Origin: Paenibacillus lupini | Lineage (GTDB): Bacteria; Bacillota; Bacilli; Paenibacillales; Paenibacillaceae | Direction of reading: 5' to 3' | DNA length: 64,000 nt | Assembly: GCF_011761355.1 (NCBI RefSeq) | Contig: NZ_JAASRW010000006.1 | Coordinates: 124,001-188,000, forward strand | Shown: piece by piece, positions 53,528-61,939 of the stretch | How the letters are laid out: every line of letters starts with the position of its first letter | Numbering within the stretch: the first letter of the stretch is position 1 | The notes under the pieces: model-generated | Told to the model about the DNA's origin: nothing | Database searches by the model: none | The model's input: the letters and a program-made list of their open reading frames with translations, nothing else | Position numbers and translations under genes: made by a program

Positions 53528-54556
53528 TTATACTTTTGCGGATTCCGTCATCTCAGGAGCTTCCGTAACCTCTTCAGCTTCCTGCGAAGCAGTCTGAGCA
53601 ATTTGGAATTGTCCAATCTTCCGGAATTTATGGTAACGGTCTTCAATGAGTTGCTCAGCTGTCATCGGCAGAAGTTCCGCCAAATGCTTCCACAACTTCT
53701 CCTTCAGCCGTTCAGCCGTGAACGCCAAATCTCGGTGTGCGCCGCCTTGCGGCTCCTCAACGATATCCTCGATCACTTCGAATTCGAGCAAATCCTTAGC
53801 CGTAATTTTCATTGCCTCAGCTGCAATATCTGCTTTTGTTGCATCCTTCCACAGGATGGAAGCTGCACCATTTGGCGAAATTGCAGAATAAATCGCATTC
53901 TCGAGCATAAGAACCCGGTTGCCGACGCCAAGAGCAAGAGCTCCACCACTTCCGCCTTCACCAATTACGATGCAGACGATCGGCACACCAAATCCGGCCA
54001 TTTCCCTTAAGTTACGGGCAATCGCTTCGGACTGACCACGCTCTTCAGCAGTGTTGCCTGGATAAGCACCCTTAGTATCAATGAGAGTAATAATCGGGCG
54101 ATTAAACTTATTGGCTTGCTGCATAAGACGCAGTGCTTTCCGGAAACCTTCCGGGTGAGGACTGCCAAAGAAACGGGCAATATTATCCTTCGTATCCTTG
54201 CCGCGCTGATGGCCGATTACCGTAACCGGTAATCCGTTCAGCTTAGCGAGGCCGCCGACAATAGCCAAATCATCAGCATATAGACGGTCGCCATGCAGTT
54301 CGATGAAATCCGTAAACACCGCTTGAATGAAATCAAGCGATGTTGGGCGCTGATGAAGACGCGCGATATGCATCTTCTGCGCAGGAGTCATTTCGTTGTA
54401 CAGCTCTTCCTCCATATTCTTGCACTTCTCTTCAAGACGCGCAATTTCTTCGGAAAAGTCCATACCGTTGCTCTCAGCCAGCGTCTTCAGTGTTGCAATT
54501 TTCTCGCGCAAATCACTGATTGGCTTCTCAAACGGAAGCATTTGTTCACCCGCCAT
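53528..54556 (-). CDS. accA: Acetyl-CoA carboxylase carboxyltransferase alpha subunit
   Basis: 342 residues. With AccD it transfers the carboxyl group from biotin to acetyl-CoA to give malonyl-CoA. Motifs: RLHQRPTSLDFIQAVFTDF, GHQRGKDTKDNIARFFGSPHPEG, LIDTKGAYPGNTAEERGQSEAIA, and GEGGSGGALALGVGNRVLM. It overlaps the accD end by 11 bases. A C-terminal acidic tail (about 20 residues) is extra. Confidence 0.97.
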   Translation of the reverse strand: MAGEQMLPFEKPISDLREKIATLKTLAESNGMDFSEEIARLEEKCKNMEEELYNEMTPAQKMHIARLHQRPTSLDFIQAVFTDFIELHGDRLYADDLAIVGGLAKLNGLPVTVIGHQRGKDTKDNIARFFGSPHPEGFRKALRLMQQANKFNRPIITLIDTKGAYPGNTAEERGQSEAIARNLREMAGFGVPIVCIVIGEGGSGGALALGVGNRVLMLENAIYSAISPNGAASILWKDATKADIAAEAMKITAKDLLEFEVIEDIVEEPQGGAHRDLAFTAERLKEKLWKHLAELLPMTAEQLIEDRYHKFRKIGQFQIAQTASQEAEEVTEAPEMTESAKV

Positions 54557-55418
54557 GGGACAATCCCTCCCTTACGGTATGCATATCCAGCAGCTTGCCA
54601 AGCGTTGTCTTCATATCCTTACGGTGAACGACCAGGTCAAGCTGTCCATGCTGCATGTTGAACTCTGCTGTCTGGAAGTTGTCCGGCAGCTTCTGACGAA
54701 TCGTCTGCTCGATTACAATCCGGCCGGCAAAACCAACAAGAGCGCCGGGCTCGGCCAAATTGTAGTCGCCAAGACTCGCAAAGCTGGCGGAAACTCCGCC
54801 CATCGTTGGATCTGTAAACACCGAAATGAACAAGCCTCCAGCCCCTTGAAACATGGAAAGAGCGGCGCTTGTTTTCGCCATTTGCATTAAGCTAAGTATA
54901 CTTTCCTGCATACGAGCACCGCCGGAAGTGGAGAAAATAAGCAGCGGCAGTTTCTTCTCATGTGCCGCTTCGATTGCTCTTGTTATTTTCTCACCAACTA
55001 CAGACCCCATGCTTCCACTGAAAAAGTCAAAGCTCATCACTGCGACTACGACCGGATGGCCGCCAATCGTGCCTTCACCTGTTACAACAGCTTCACGAAG
55101 ATTTGGGTTCTTCTGACGCTGCTGCTCCAGCTTCCCTTTGTACCCTGGGAACTCCAAAGGATCGACCGATTCCATATCAGCATCGTATTCATACAAACGC
55201 CCGTCATCAAGCGTCATCCCAATCCGTTCAAAAGCACTCAGACGGTAATGATGCCCGCACGACGAGCATACCTTCAAGTTTTTATCCAATTCTTTGCTGT
55301 ACTGAATGGTGCCGCATTTGGAGCACTTATTCATTAGACCTTCCGGTATGTCGCGCTTAGGGCGTTCAGAAGGGATGGTCGCATACTTCTTCTTTGAAAA
55401 TAAGTCCTTAATTTGCAA
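54546..55418 (-). CDS. accD: Acetyl-CoA carboxylase carboxyltransferase beta subunit
   Basis: 290 residues from TTG at 55418 (GAGAGGTG seven bases upstream), giving MQIKDLFSKKKYATIP as in the family; a longer frame starting at 55442 is less likely. N-terminal C4 zinc finger KCSKCGTIQY...CSSCGHHY (about 30-55) precedes the carboxyltransferase core (FDFFSGSMGSVVGEKITRA; FSTSGGARMQESILSLMQM). Coupled to accA. Confidence 0.96.
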   Translation of the reverse strand: MQIKDLFSKKKYATIPSERPKRDIPEGLMNKCSKCGTIQYSKELDKNLKVCSSCGHHYRLSAFERIGMTLDDGRLYEYDADMESVDPLEFPGYKGKLEQQRQKNPNLREAVVTGEGTIGGHPVVVAVMSFDFFSGSMGSVVGEKITRAIEAAHEKKLPLLIFSTSGGARMQESILSLMQMAKTSAALSMFQGAGGLFISVFTDPTMGGVSASFASLGDYNLAEPGALVGFAGRIVIEQTIRQKLPDNFQTAEFNMQHGQLDLVVHRKDMKTTLGKLLDMHTVREGLSHGG

Positions 55419-55454
55419 TGTGTGACACCTCTCAAGGCGCAATAGTATAAGGTT

Positions 55455-55643
55455 CTACGGCTGCATAATGGAGTTAAATACTTCCTGTACTTCCTCCAAT
55501 TCACCCGATGGAACCAAGATCTCATATTGCTGTTTAGACAGATTAACTGGACGGACTTTTACGAGAAAGCCTTCTTCCGTAAGCCGCTTCTTGATGTTGT
55601 CCGCGATTCTAGCGGTTGGAGCGATGTAAATGACCGTCCACAT
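55455..55643 (-). CDS. Small conserved hypothetical protein, 62 residues
   Basis: ATG at 55643 follows AGGAGG. The product MWTVIYIAPTARIADNIKKRL... alternates strand-helix-strand-helix and could be a ferredoxin-like or DUF-type mini-domain. Function unknown. It lies 36 bases upstream of accD and is probably in the accDA operon. Confidence 0.7.
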   Translation of the reverse strand: MWTVIYIAPTARIADNIKKRLTEEGFLVKVRPVNLSKQQYEILVPSGELEEVQEVFNSIMQP

Positions 55644-55739
55644 TATGGTACCTCCTGAAAACTTTACCTTGGGCAAAGTTCGCATCTTCAAACAAGTCAA
55701 TCCCGTTTAAGGCCATATGATGTCATAATGATACCACAG

Positions 55740-56234
55740 TCATGGCGAATCGGGCAAATGGTATTGGATGGCTTTTGGGTCCTGGTGCGCGATCCTAGCT
55801 GATGCTGCCGCAGCCAATCCCGCTACAAGGTCATCGAGAAACACATGAATTTTCTCGCCTTTCAGGTTGAGCTGACGAATAATGCCGGGCTTTACTTTAT
55901 CCAAATATCCGAAACTCGTCAAGCCAATCATGCCATAAACATTCGTAATCCCTAGAGCTAAAGTCTCATCTACCCCATATAAAGACTCATCCGTCTCCAT
56001 GATCGCCTGCAGCGGTTCCGGCAGCAGTCTGCGTTCTGCCAGCTCATCCAGCGCAATACCCGTATAGAGCACGTATTGCACTTCACGTTTTTCCAGTACA
56101 GCCCTTACGCTCTCTTCGCATTCAGCAATAGTCAAATCTGCATTATAGGGGCGCTGCAGTGTATATACAATTTCTGCAATATCATCAACACTTACTCCAC
56201 GTTTCAACAACCAATTTTCGATTCCGGACGTCAT
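55740..56234 (-). CDS. PgpA/YutG-family protein, second copy
   Basis: 164 residues from the ATG (56234) that follows GGGAGGG at seven bases; the frame is open further upstream but without a good start. Similar to the protein at 32101 (SLYGVDETLALGITNVYGMIGLTSFGYLDKVKPG; HVFLDDLVAGLAAAASARIAHQ). It is assigned to the phosphatidylglycerophosphatase A-like family. Lies between dnaE and accDA. Confidence 0.82.
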   Translation of the reverse strand: MTSGIENWLLKRGVSVDDIAEIVYTLQRPYNADLTIAECEESVRAVLEKREVQYVLYTGIALDELAERRLLPEPLQAIMETDESLYGVDETLALGITNVYGMIGLTSFGYLDKVKPGIIRQLNLKGEKIHVFLDDLVAGLAAAASARIAHQDPKAIQYHLPDSP

Positions 56235-56363
56235 GTCCATCCCTCCCGCATATGCTTGTACGTCTTCATGCAACGTAAGCTGGGAAAAAACAGCGGCAAC
56301 GATGCCGCTTAATCCCACTTGTATCACTAAATGTATGCGGGAGATCTTAAGGTTGTGCATAAA

Positions 56364-59300
56364 TTATCTGACAATTACAGCTCCTTGCCCAAGCAATTGC
56401 TCAATGGCGCTGAACAACTGTGGTGAAGGCTTCGTGCGGTACGTCTCGCTAAGGGCAATTGAGCGCTGTTCCCGTTCATAGAAAAGCACTGTATCAAGCT
56501 GTCCATGATGGGATGCAAGCAGCTCCTTCAGCTTCTCGAGTACATCAGGATGTTCATTTGATGTGGTAATTTTGATATAGATGCGCTGACGCTTGCGTTC
56601 AGAGTGCGCTACAGTTTGACGTTCAGACTGTTCGACTGGCCTTGCCGGCGACTGCGGTTGCGGCTGTGGTTGCGGCTGCCGTGAAGTTGTCACCGTCTGA
56701 ACGGCTTGCTTAGCAGCAGGCTTTAGCGCTGAGGACTGCGGCTGATAACCGGATCCTGCCGATCTGGCAGCACGACTTCTCGCCTGTTTCCTCATCCGGC
56801 TAACCTGCTCGGTAAGTTGAGCGGTGGAAGCTGAGCCTTCCTGAATCGGCAGAACGTCCTCGACAATAAGCTTAAAATCTTCATCCTGCTGCTGGACGGT
56901 AGCTTGCACAATAGCAAGACCACCTTTCTCCAGCTTATCGCCGCACCGCTTCCATACAGCCGGGAATACGACAGCCTCGGCTCGCATGACTCTATCTTCC
57001 AGTTCTAGAAAACCCATCGCATTTCCTTTTTTATTCGTAAAAGGTTTTAGAGATACAATTCTGGCGCCAATTACAGCAGGTGCACCTTCTGCGGCTTCAG
57101 CAAGCTCGACGAAACGGTCCAGTCCAAGCGGCTCAAGCTCTTCCTGAACGGCATCAAGCGGATGGCCGGACAAATAAAGGCCCAGCAGCTCCCGCTCCAG
57201 CTCCAATTGTTCGCCCGTTGAATAAGGACGGATATCTGGCAGCTCGACATCCCAGTTCTGCACCTCATCAAATCCAAACAGCTCAATTTGCAGCTCTTCG
57301 CGTTCTTTCCGCCATTTGAGCGCAGCTTCCACTGTCTCTTCTAGTGCAGCAAGCTGCTGAGCACGATGGCCGGGCAGCGTTTCAAGCGCACCAGCCTGTA
57401 TTAGGGATTCTAATACACGCTTGTTCACTACACGCAGATCAACACGTCGGCATAGATCAAGCAAGCTGTCGAACGGACGCTCCCTGCGTTCCTTCTCGAG
57501 CGCTTCAATCGCCTGTGTACCCACGTTCTTAACCGCCGCAAGGCCGAAACGGACTGCACCTTCAACCGGCGTAAAAGTAACACCACTTTCGTTCACATCA
57601 GGCGGCAGAACCTCAATTCCCATCCGCTTGCACTCATCTACGTATTCTGCCGTCTTGCGCTGGTTGCCCGTTACAGAGGCGAGCATCGACGCCATAAAAG
57701 GCACCGGATAATTAGCCTTCAGCCAGGCGGTCTGGAAGGCAAGTACACCATATGCCGCAGCATGAGCACGAGGGAAGCCATAGTCGGCGAAACGGACGAT
57801 CATATCATATACAAGATTCGCTTCTTCGCTCGTATACCCTTCACCTAAGCTGCCCTTCACGAAATGCTCTCGCTGCTCATCAAGCACTTCCCGCTTTTTC
57901 TTCGATACAGCACGACGAAGTAAATCCGCTTCACCCAGCGAGAAGCCTGCCATCGCGGAAGCGATCTGCATGATCTGCTCCTGGTAGACGATAATACCGT
58001 ACGTATCTGCCAGAATCGGCTCAAGTGAAGGATGCGGATATTCAACCGGAGCAAGTCCATGCTTACCTTGGATATATTTCGGAATAAACTCCATTGGACC
58101 CGGACGGTACAAAGCGAGTACCGATACGATATCTTCAAATTCCGATGGCTTCATCTCACGCAGGACACGTCTAACGCCTGATGACTCCAATTGAAAAATA
58201 CCCATTGTCTCACCACGGCCCAGCATCGCATAAGTTGCCGGATCGTTATCTAATACTTTACGGAAATCAATCTCCTTACCATATTGACCCTTTATCCAGG
58301 TGAGCGACCTCTCCAAAATCGAGAGTGTCCTTAAACCTAGAAAATCCATCTTCAGCAGCCCGATAGCTTCCAGATGCTCCATGGAGTATTGGGTAAGCGC
58401 CGTTCGTTCACTTCCGGCCTGCAGCGGAACATAGTCGGTCAACGGCCCGCCGGAAATGACAACACCCGCCGCATGGGTGGAGGCATGACGCGGCATGCCT
58501 TCAACCTTCAGCGCCATTTGGACCATCGCATTGGTCTTCGGCTGACGCTCGCAAGCTTCGCGAAGACCTTCGCTTATTCGAAGCGCATCCTCGAGCGTAA
58601 TGCCAAGCTGATTCGGAATCAGCTTAGCCGCCCGATCAACTTCAGCAAACGGTACATTCATGGCACGTCCTACGTCGCGGACAGCTGCTTTGGCTGCCAT
58701 CGTACCAAATGTAATGATTTGCGCGACATGCTCATCACCATATTTGGCCGAAACATACGCAATTACCTCATCACGCCGTTCATCATTAAAGTCGATATCG
58801 ATATCCGGCATTGTAATCCGCTCCGGATTCAGGAACCGCTCGAAGAGCAGCTTGTATTTCAACGGATCAACATCCGTGATGCGCAATACATAAGCTACAA
58901 GGCTGCCCGCCGAGGAGCCCCTTCCCGGGCCGGTACGGATGCCTTGCTCATGCGCAAAACGGACAAAGTCCCACACGATCAGGAAGTAATCGCTAAAGCC
59001 CATATTTTCGATAACGGACAATTCATAGTTGAGCCTTGCTTCGGCACGCTCACGGTAAGCCGGATCCTCTGCCCATTGCGGCAATCCTGCGTACCTTGCA
59101 GCAAGCCCATCCCGGCATAGCTCTGCCAAATAAACAGCCGAAGTCATCCCATCAGGTACCGGCCGGAACACTGGCAGCGCCGCACGGCCAAACGTAAGCT
59201 CAAGCGAGCATTTGTCCGCAATTTCGGCTGTATTCTGAATCGCTTCCGGCACATGACGGAACAGGAGAGCCATCTCATCCTCGCTCTTCATGAACAGCTG

Positions 59301-60032
59301 ATCCGTCTGCATCCGCATCCGGTCCGTATCGTCCACCGTCTTGCCGGTACCGATACAAAGCAAAACATCCTGCACAGCAGCATCAGCAGCAGTTAAATAG
59401 TGAACATCATTTGTAGCTGCCAGCTGAATGCCAGTCTCTCTAGACAGCTCAATCATCGCGGCTGCTACTTTCTTTTGATCAAGCATGCCATGATCTTGCA
59501 GCTCCAGATAGAAGTCATCACCAAAAATGTTCTTATACCGTAATGCAGCTGCCAGCGCTTCTTCCCGGCGATCATGAAGAAGATGCTGCGAGATTTCCCC
59601 ATTCAGGCAGGAGCTTAAGCAGATCAGCCCTTCCGAATGAGCTTCCAATACTTCAAGATCAATACGCGGCTTATAATGAAAGCCCTCCAAATGGCCAATG
59701 GAACATAATTTCATCAGGTTACGATAACCTGTCTCATTTTTGACCAGAAGAATCAAATGATAGATTGGGTTCTCTTTGCGTGTTCCCTTCTCGAAACGGG
59801 ATCCCGCTGTAAAATACATCTCACACCCGATAATCGGCTTGATGCCTTGCGCTAGACATGCTCTATAAAAAGGAATAGCTCCGTACATGACTCCATGATC
59901 CGTAAGGGCGAGCGCCTTCATCCCAAGACCAGCCGCTCTAACTACTAAGTCGCGGATTCGGGCAGCGCCGTCAAGCAGACTGTATTCGCTATGTACGTGC
60001 AAATGCACGAAGTTGGATTCTACGCTGTTCAT
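56364..60032 (-). CDS. dnaE: DNA polymerase III subunit alpha (DnaE)
   Basis: 1222 residues from ATG at 60032 (GGGAG seven bases upstream). N-terminal PHP domain starting FVHLHVHSEYSLLDGA (1-~280), polymerase core with GPGRGSSAGSLVAYVLRITDVDPL and PDIDIDFNDERRDEVIAYV (metal-binding Asp), helix-hairpin-helix (about 830-900), then an OB-fold region (about 985-1080). A Gln/Pro/Ser-rich linker (1110-1160) precedes the C-terminal domain. The DnaE1/DnaE3-type replicative or lagging-strand polymerase of Firmicutes. Divergent from ytrHI, as in Bacillus where these are neighbours. Confidence 0.96.
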   Translation of the reverse strand: MNSVESNFVHLHVHSEYSLLDGAARIRDLVVRAAGLGMKALALTDHGVMYGAIPFYRACLAQGIKPIIGCEMYFTAGSRFEKGTRKENPIYHLILLVKNETGYRNLMKLCSIGHLEGFHYKPRIDLEVLEAHSEGLICLSSCLNGEISQHLLHDRREEALAAALRYKNIFGDDFYLELQDHGMLDQKKVAAAMIELSRETGIQLAATNDVHYLTAADAAVQDVLLCIGTGKTVDDTDRMRMQTDQLFMKSEDEMALLFRHVPEAIQNTAEIADKCSLELTFGRAALPVFRPVPDGMTSAVYLAELCRDGLAARYAGLPQWAEDPAYRERAEARLNYELSVIENMGFSDYFLIVWDFVRFAHEQGIRTGPGRGSSAGSLVAYVLRITDVDPLKYKLLFERFLNPERITMPDIDIDFNDERRDEVIAYVSAKYGDEHVAQIITFGTMAAKAAVRDVGRAMNVPFAEVDRAAKLIPNQLGITLEDALRISEGLREACERQPKTNAMVQMALKVEGMPRHASTHAAGVVISGGPLTDYVPLQAGSERTALTQYSMEHLEAIGLLKMDFLGLRTLSILERSLTWIKGQYGKEIDFRKVLDNDPATYAMLGRGETMGIFQLESSGVRRVLREMKPSEFEDIVSVLALYRPGPMEFIPKYIQGKHGLAPVEYPHPSLEPILADTYGIIVYQEQIMQIASAMAGFSLGEADLLRRAVSKKKREVLDEQREHFVKGSLGEGYTSEEANLVYDMIVRFADYGFPRAHAAAYGVLAFQTAWLKANYPVPFMASMLASVTGNQRKTAEYVDECKRMGIEVLPPDVNESGVTFTPVEGAVRFGLAAVKNVGTQAIEALEKERRERPFDSLLDLCRRVDLRVVNKRVLESLIQAGALETLPGHRAQQLAALEETVEAALKWRKEREELQIELFGFDEVQNWDVELPDIRPYSTGEQLELERELLGLYLSGHPLDAVQEELEPLGLDRFVELAEAAEGAPAVIGARIVSLKPFTNKKGNAMGFLELEDRVMRAEAVVFPAVWKRCGDKLEKGGLAIVQATVQQQDEDFKLIVEDVLPIQEGSASTAQLTEQVSRMRKQARSRAARSAGSGYQPQSSALKPAAKQAVQTVTTSRQPQPQPQPQSPARPVEQSERQTVAHSERKRQRIYIKITTSNEHPDVLEKLKELLASHHGQLDTVLFYEREQRSIALSETYRTKPSPQLFSAIEQLLGQGAVIVR

Positions 60033-60070
60033 CCACATCTCCCTTTCCGGTTCTTATTCCTTCTATTTTA

Positions 60071-60100
60071 TCATAATAGGCCATACACCGCCCATAGAAT
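60071..60100 (+). promoter_or_regulatory. Candidate sigma-E promoter for ytrH-ytrI
   Basis: TCATAAT (60071-60077), 15-bp spacer, CATAGAAT (60093-60100). Each hexamer/octamer differs from the sigma-E consensus (KMATATT, 14-15, CATACANT) at one position. It is 55 bases upstream of ytrH, whose B. subtilis homologue is sigma-E dependent. Confidence 0.65.
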
Positions 60101-60154
60101 GGTAGTAAAGCAGCCGGACAGGCTGGATTATGCGTCAGAAGGCAGGTGTAACAT

Positions 60155-60481
60155 GTGAACGTGATTTTAACGAAAGCCGGACTAGACTTCTTTATCGCCT
60201 TTGGCGTCGTCCTCGGCGGGTCTATGCTGGCCGGAATCGGTTCGGTCTTTCTGCTCCTCCCCACCACCTCAATTATGCTAAGTACTGCCTCAAATTTGAA
60301 AATATGGGCGATCGTCGCTGCAGTTGGCGGTTCTATTGATCCAATGCGGGTTATTGAAAGTAATATCGCAGATGGGCATCTCTCTCCTGCCGTTCTACAG
60401 ATCGGTTATATTGCAATTGCCTTTCTTGGCGCCCATATGGGGACCGAGTTGGTCAAGCTCATCTGTAAAGGAGCGGTTTGA
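60155..60481 (+). CDS. ytrH: YtrH-family sporulation protein
   Basis: 108 residues from GTG, with three hydrophobic segments (AGLDFFIAFGVVLGGSMLAGIG; IWAIVAAVGGSIDPM; QIGYIAIAFLGAHMGTEL). YtrH and YtrI are mother-cell membrane proteins needed for efficient sporulation and conserved beside dnaE. RBS AGGTG is weak. The next gene starts four bases after its stop. Confidence 0.85.
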   Translation: MNVILTKAGLDFFIAFGVVLGGSMLAGIGSVFLLLPTTSIMLSTASNLKIWAIVAAVGGSIDPMRVIESNIADGHLSPAVLQIGYIAIAFLGAHMGTELVKLICKGAV

Positions 60482-60484
60482 TGC

Positions 60485-61000
60485 ATGCGAGTGCCACCGT
60501 TCGAACGATATATGAAATGGTTACAAATGTGCGGGGTTCTTTTGCTAGGTATGCTGCTAGGTGCTATCGTCTATAATTCGATCTATCACGCTCAGTTCGA
60601 TGCGCTAGTCAGCCTAAAGAGCGAACTTGAAGTTAAGCTTGAGCAATATGAGACTGATATAGAAAGCTTAACTGAGTTTAAAAACCAGCATACCGTCATC
60701 AAAAGCGTCCTGCCTCACATTGAAGAAGAAGCTGGACAAAAAACAGATAAACCAAAGCTCGATAAAGTAACCGAGGCACAATTAATAAAGCGGATTAAAG
60801 CAGATCTGTCGGTCTTCCTTGGGCAAAGTATCTATGAAATCGATTCCGATGCTAAGCTTGCCAGAAAGCTCCTAAGTAGAAAAATCTATACCAATGTCCT
60901 CGAAAAAGATTACACCGTTGAAATTACAACTATGCTCCTCGTAGATAATAAACTGCAGGTCTGGGTAAAAGTTAGGCTGTATGAGCGTCCGCCTTCTTAA
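60485..61000 (+). CDS. ytrI: YtrI-like sporulation membrane protein
   Basis: 171 residues: one N-terminal membrane helix (about 10-32), a coiled-coil-like segment (LKSELEVKLEQYETDIESL) and a mixed C-terminal domain. Position and topology match YtrI, which works with YtrH in sporulation. RBS AGGAG. Assignment is mainly by synteny and topology. Confidence 0.78.
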   Translation: MRVPPFERYMKWLQMCGVLLLGMLLGAIVYNSIYHAQFDALVSLKSELEVKLEQYETDIESLTEFKNQHTVIKSVLPHIEEEAGQKTDKPKLDKVTEAQLIKRIKADLSVFLGQSIYEIDSDAKLARKLLSRKIYTNVLEKDYTVEITTMLLVDNKLQVWVKVRLYERPPS

Positions 61001-61102
61001 TTCGCATTTATTTCCGGTTCTGGGCGGTTTCATGCTACAATAGCCAAAGTCAAATAGTAAACTTTTACTTACTTATTTAACAAAAGGAGCTGTCGGTTTA
61101 CC

Positions 61103-61399
61103 ATGGATTCACTCATGCAATGGGTGTTTGCGCCATGCATCATATTCACATTGGCGCTTACTGTGTTTTTCAGCTTTAAATCACGCCGTTCAACAGATAC
61201 ACGCATTCGTGGTCTGAACGCATCCCGAATGAATATCAGCATGGGCTTTATGCTTATGTTTATCGCAGGCGTTCAGCTGTTCCTCTCCGGTACATCCACC
61301 GCACGTATCGTGATCGGGTCGATCTTCCTTGTCATCGGATTTTTTAATCTGTTTGCGGGATTGCGTAACCATAGTATTTTTCGGACTATGCAGCAGTAA
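61103..61399 (+). CDS. ytpI: YtpI-like small membrane protein
   Basis: 98 residues with three membrane helices (WVFAPCIIFTLALTVFFSF; NISMGFMLMFIAGVQLFL; IVIGSIFLVIGFFNLFAG). In B. subtilis ytpI neighbours ytrH-ytrI. Function unknown. Its ribosome binding site (AAGGAG) is rather far (about 14 bases) from ATG. Confidence 0.78.
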   Translation: MDSLMQWVFAPCIIFTLALTVFFSFKSRRSTDTRIRGLNASRMNISMGFMLMFIAGVQLFLSGTSTARIVIGSIFLVIGFFNLFAGLRNHSIFRTMQQ

Positions 61400-61432
61400 G
61401 AGGTAGTTGTGAAAATGGATGCTGGTCACTGC

Positions 61433-61549
61433 GTGAACGAATGTTTCTTCCGATCGCTGTTGATTAAGGATTCCTCTGATTTAACTTGGACAAGGTAGGA
61501 ATCCTAAATCAAAGGCGAACGCTCCGCTTCTCCAGTAACATTCGTTCAC
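61433..61549. repeat. Long inverted repeat downstream of ytpI
   Basis: Outer arms GTGAACGAATGTT (61433-61445) and its perfect complement at 61537-61549; inner arms GATTAAGGATTCCT (61462-61475) and its near complement (one mismatch) at 61497-61510. The ~117 bases could form one structured RNA or be a dispersed intergenic repeat. Confidence 0.65.
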
Positions 61550-61603
61550 TCCGTTCTCTCATTATCACAAAAAATCTACTGCTGCCTGTCCTTTGGGGCA
61601 GTT

Positions 61604-61642
61604 AAAAGAGCCGACCGGTGCATTTCGCCGGTCGGCTCTTTT
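61604..61642. terminator. Strong terminator, possibly bidirectional
   Basis: Perfect 15-bp stem AAAAGAGCCGACCGG with its complement at 61628-61642, nine-base loop. It closes the ytrH-ytrI-ytpI side before the next promoter. Confidence 0.9.
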
Positions 61643-61680
61643 ATATAACACGGAATTTTTTCTTTTAATTAAATTTTCCA

Positions 61681-61710
61681 TGGACATTAATGTCATCTAC
61701 TACCTATAAT
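61681..61710 (+). promoter_or_regulatory. Sigma-A promoter of the rsgA-type leader
   Basis: TGGACA (61681-61686), 18-bp spacer, TATAAT (61705-61710). It starts a ~220-base leader that holds a short ORF and two terminators. Confidence 0.75.
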
Positions 61711-61742
61711 TAGCACATCTTACTACAGGAGGCTGATGTGAA

Positions 61743-61814
61743 ATGAAAAACCTATCGATTGTTACAACGTCCCTTAACGTTCATTATTCTCGGCCTATAC
61801 GGACCGCTTTCTAA
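61743..61814 (+). CDS. 23-residue putative leader peptide
   Basis: ATG with a perfect AGGAGG (61727-61732) ten bases upstream, product MKNLSIVTTSLNVHYSRPIR followed by TAF. It is too short for a normal protein. The final codons (CGG CCT ATA CGG) include rare ones. It is followed at 14 bases by a terminator, then a second one, then the RsgA-type gene. This is the arrangement of a regulatory leader peptide; a function as such is inferred. Confidence 0.65.
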   Translation: MKNLSIVTTSLNVHYSRPIRTAF

Positions 61815-61827
61815 CTCTTAGAGAAGC

Positions 61828-61861
61828 GCCGCTGGACCGAGAGGTCCTTGCGGCTTTTTTT
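61828..61861 (+). terminator. First leader terminator (attenuator candidate)
   Basis: Stem GCCGC-T-GGACC / GGTCC-TT-GCGGC with a GAGA loop and seven T. A second GGACC inside the leader ORF (61801-61805) could pair with the GGTCC arm and act as antiterminator. Confidence 0.8.
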
Positions 61862-61867
61862 GTACCC

Positions 61868-61894
61868 ACCGCAGGGATTCCCTGCGGTTTTTTT
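61868..61894 (+). terminator. Second leader terminator
   Basis: Perfect 9-bp stem ACCGCAGGG/CCCTGCGGT with an ATT loop, followed by seven T. It ends 45 bases before the RsgA-type start codon. Confidence 0.85.
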
Positions 61895-61939
61895 GTTGTC
61901 CAAATTCAATCAAAACATATAAAAGAGGAGCATTTTAAT

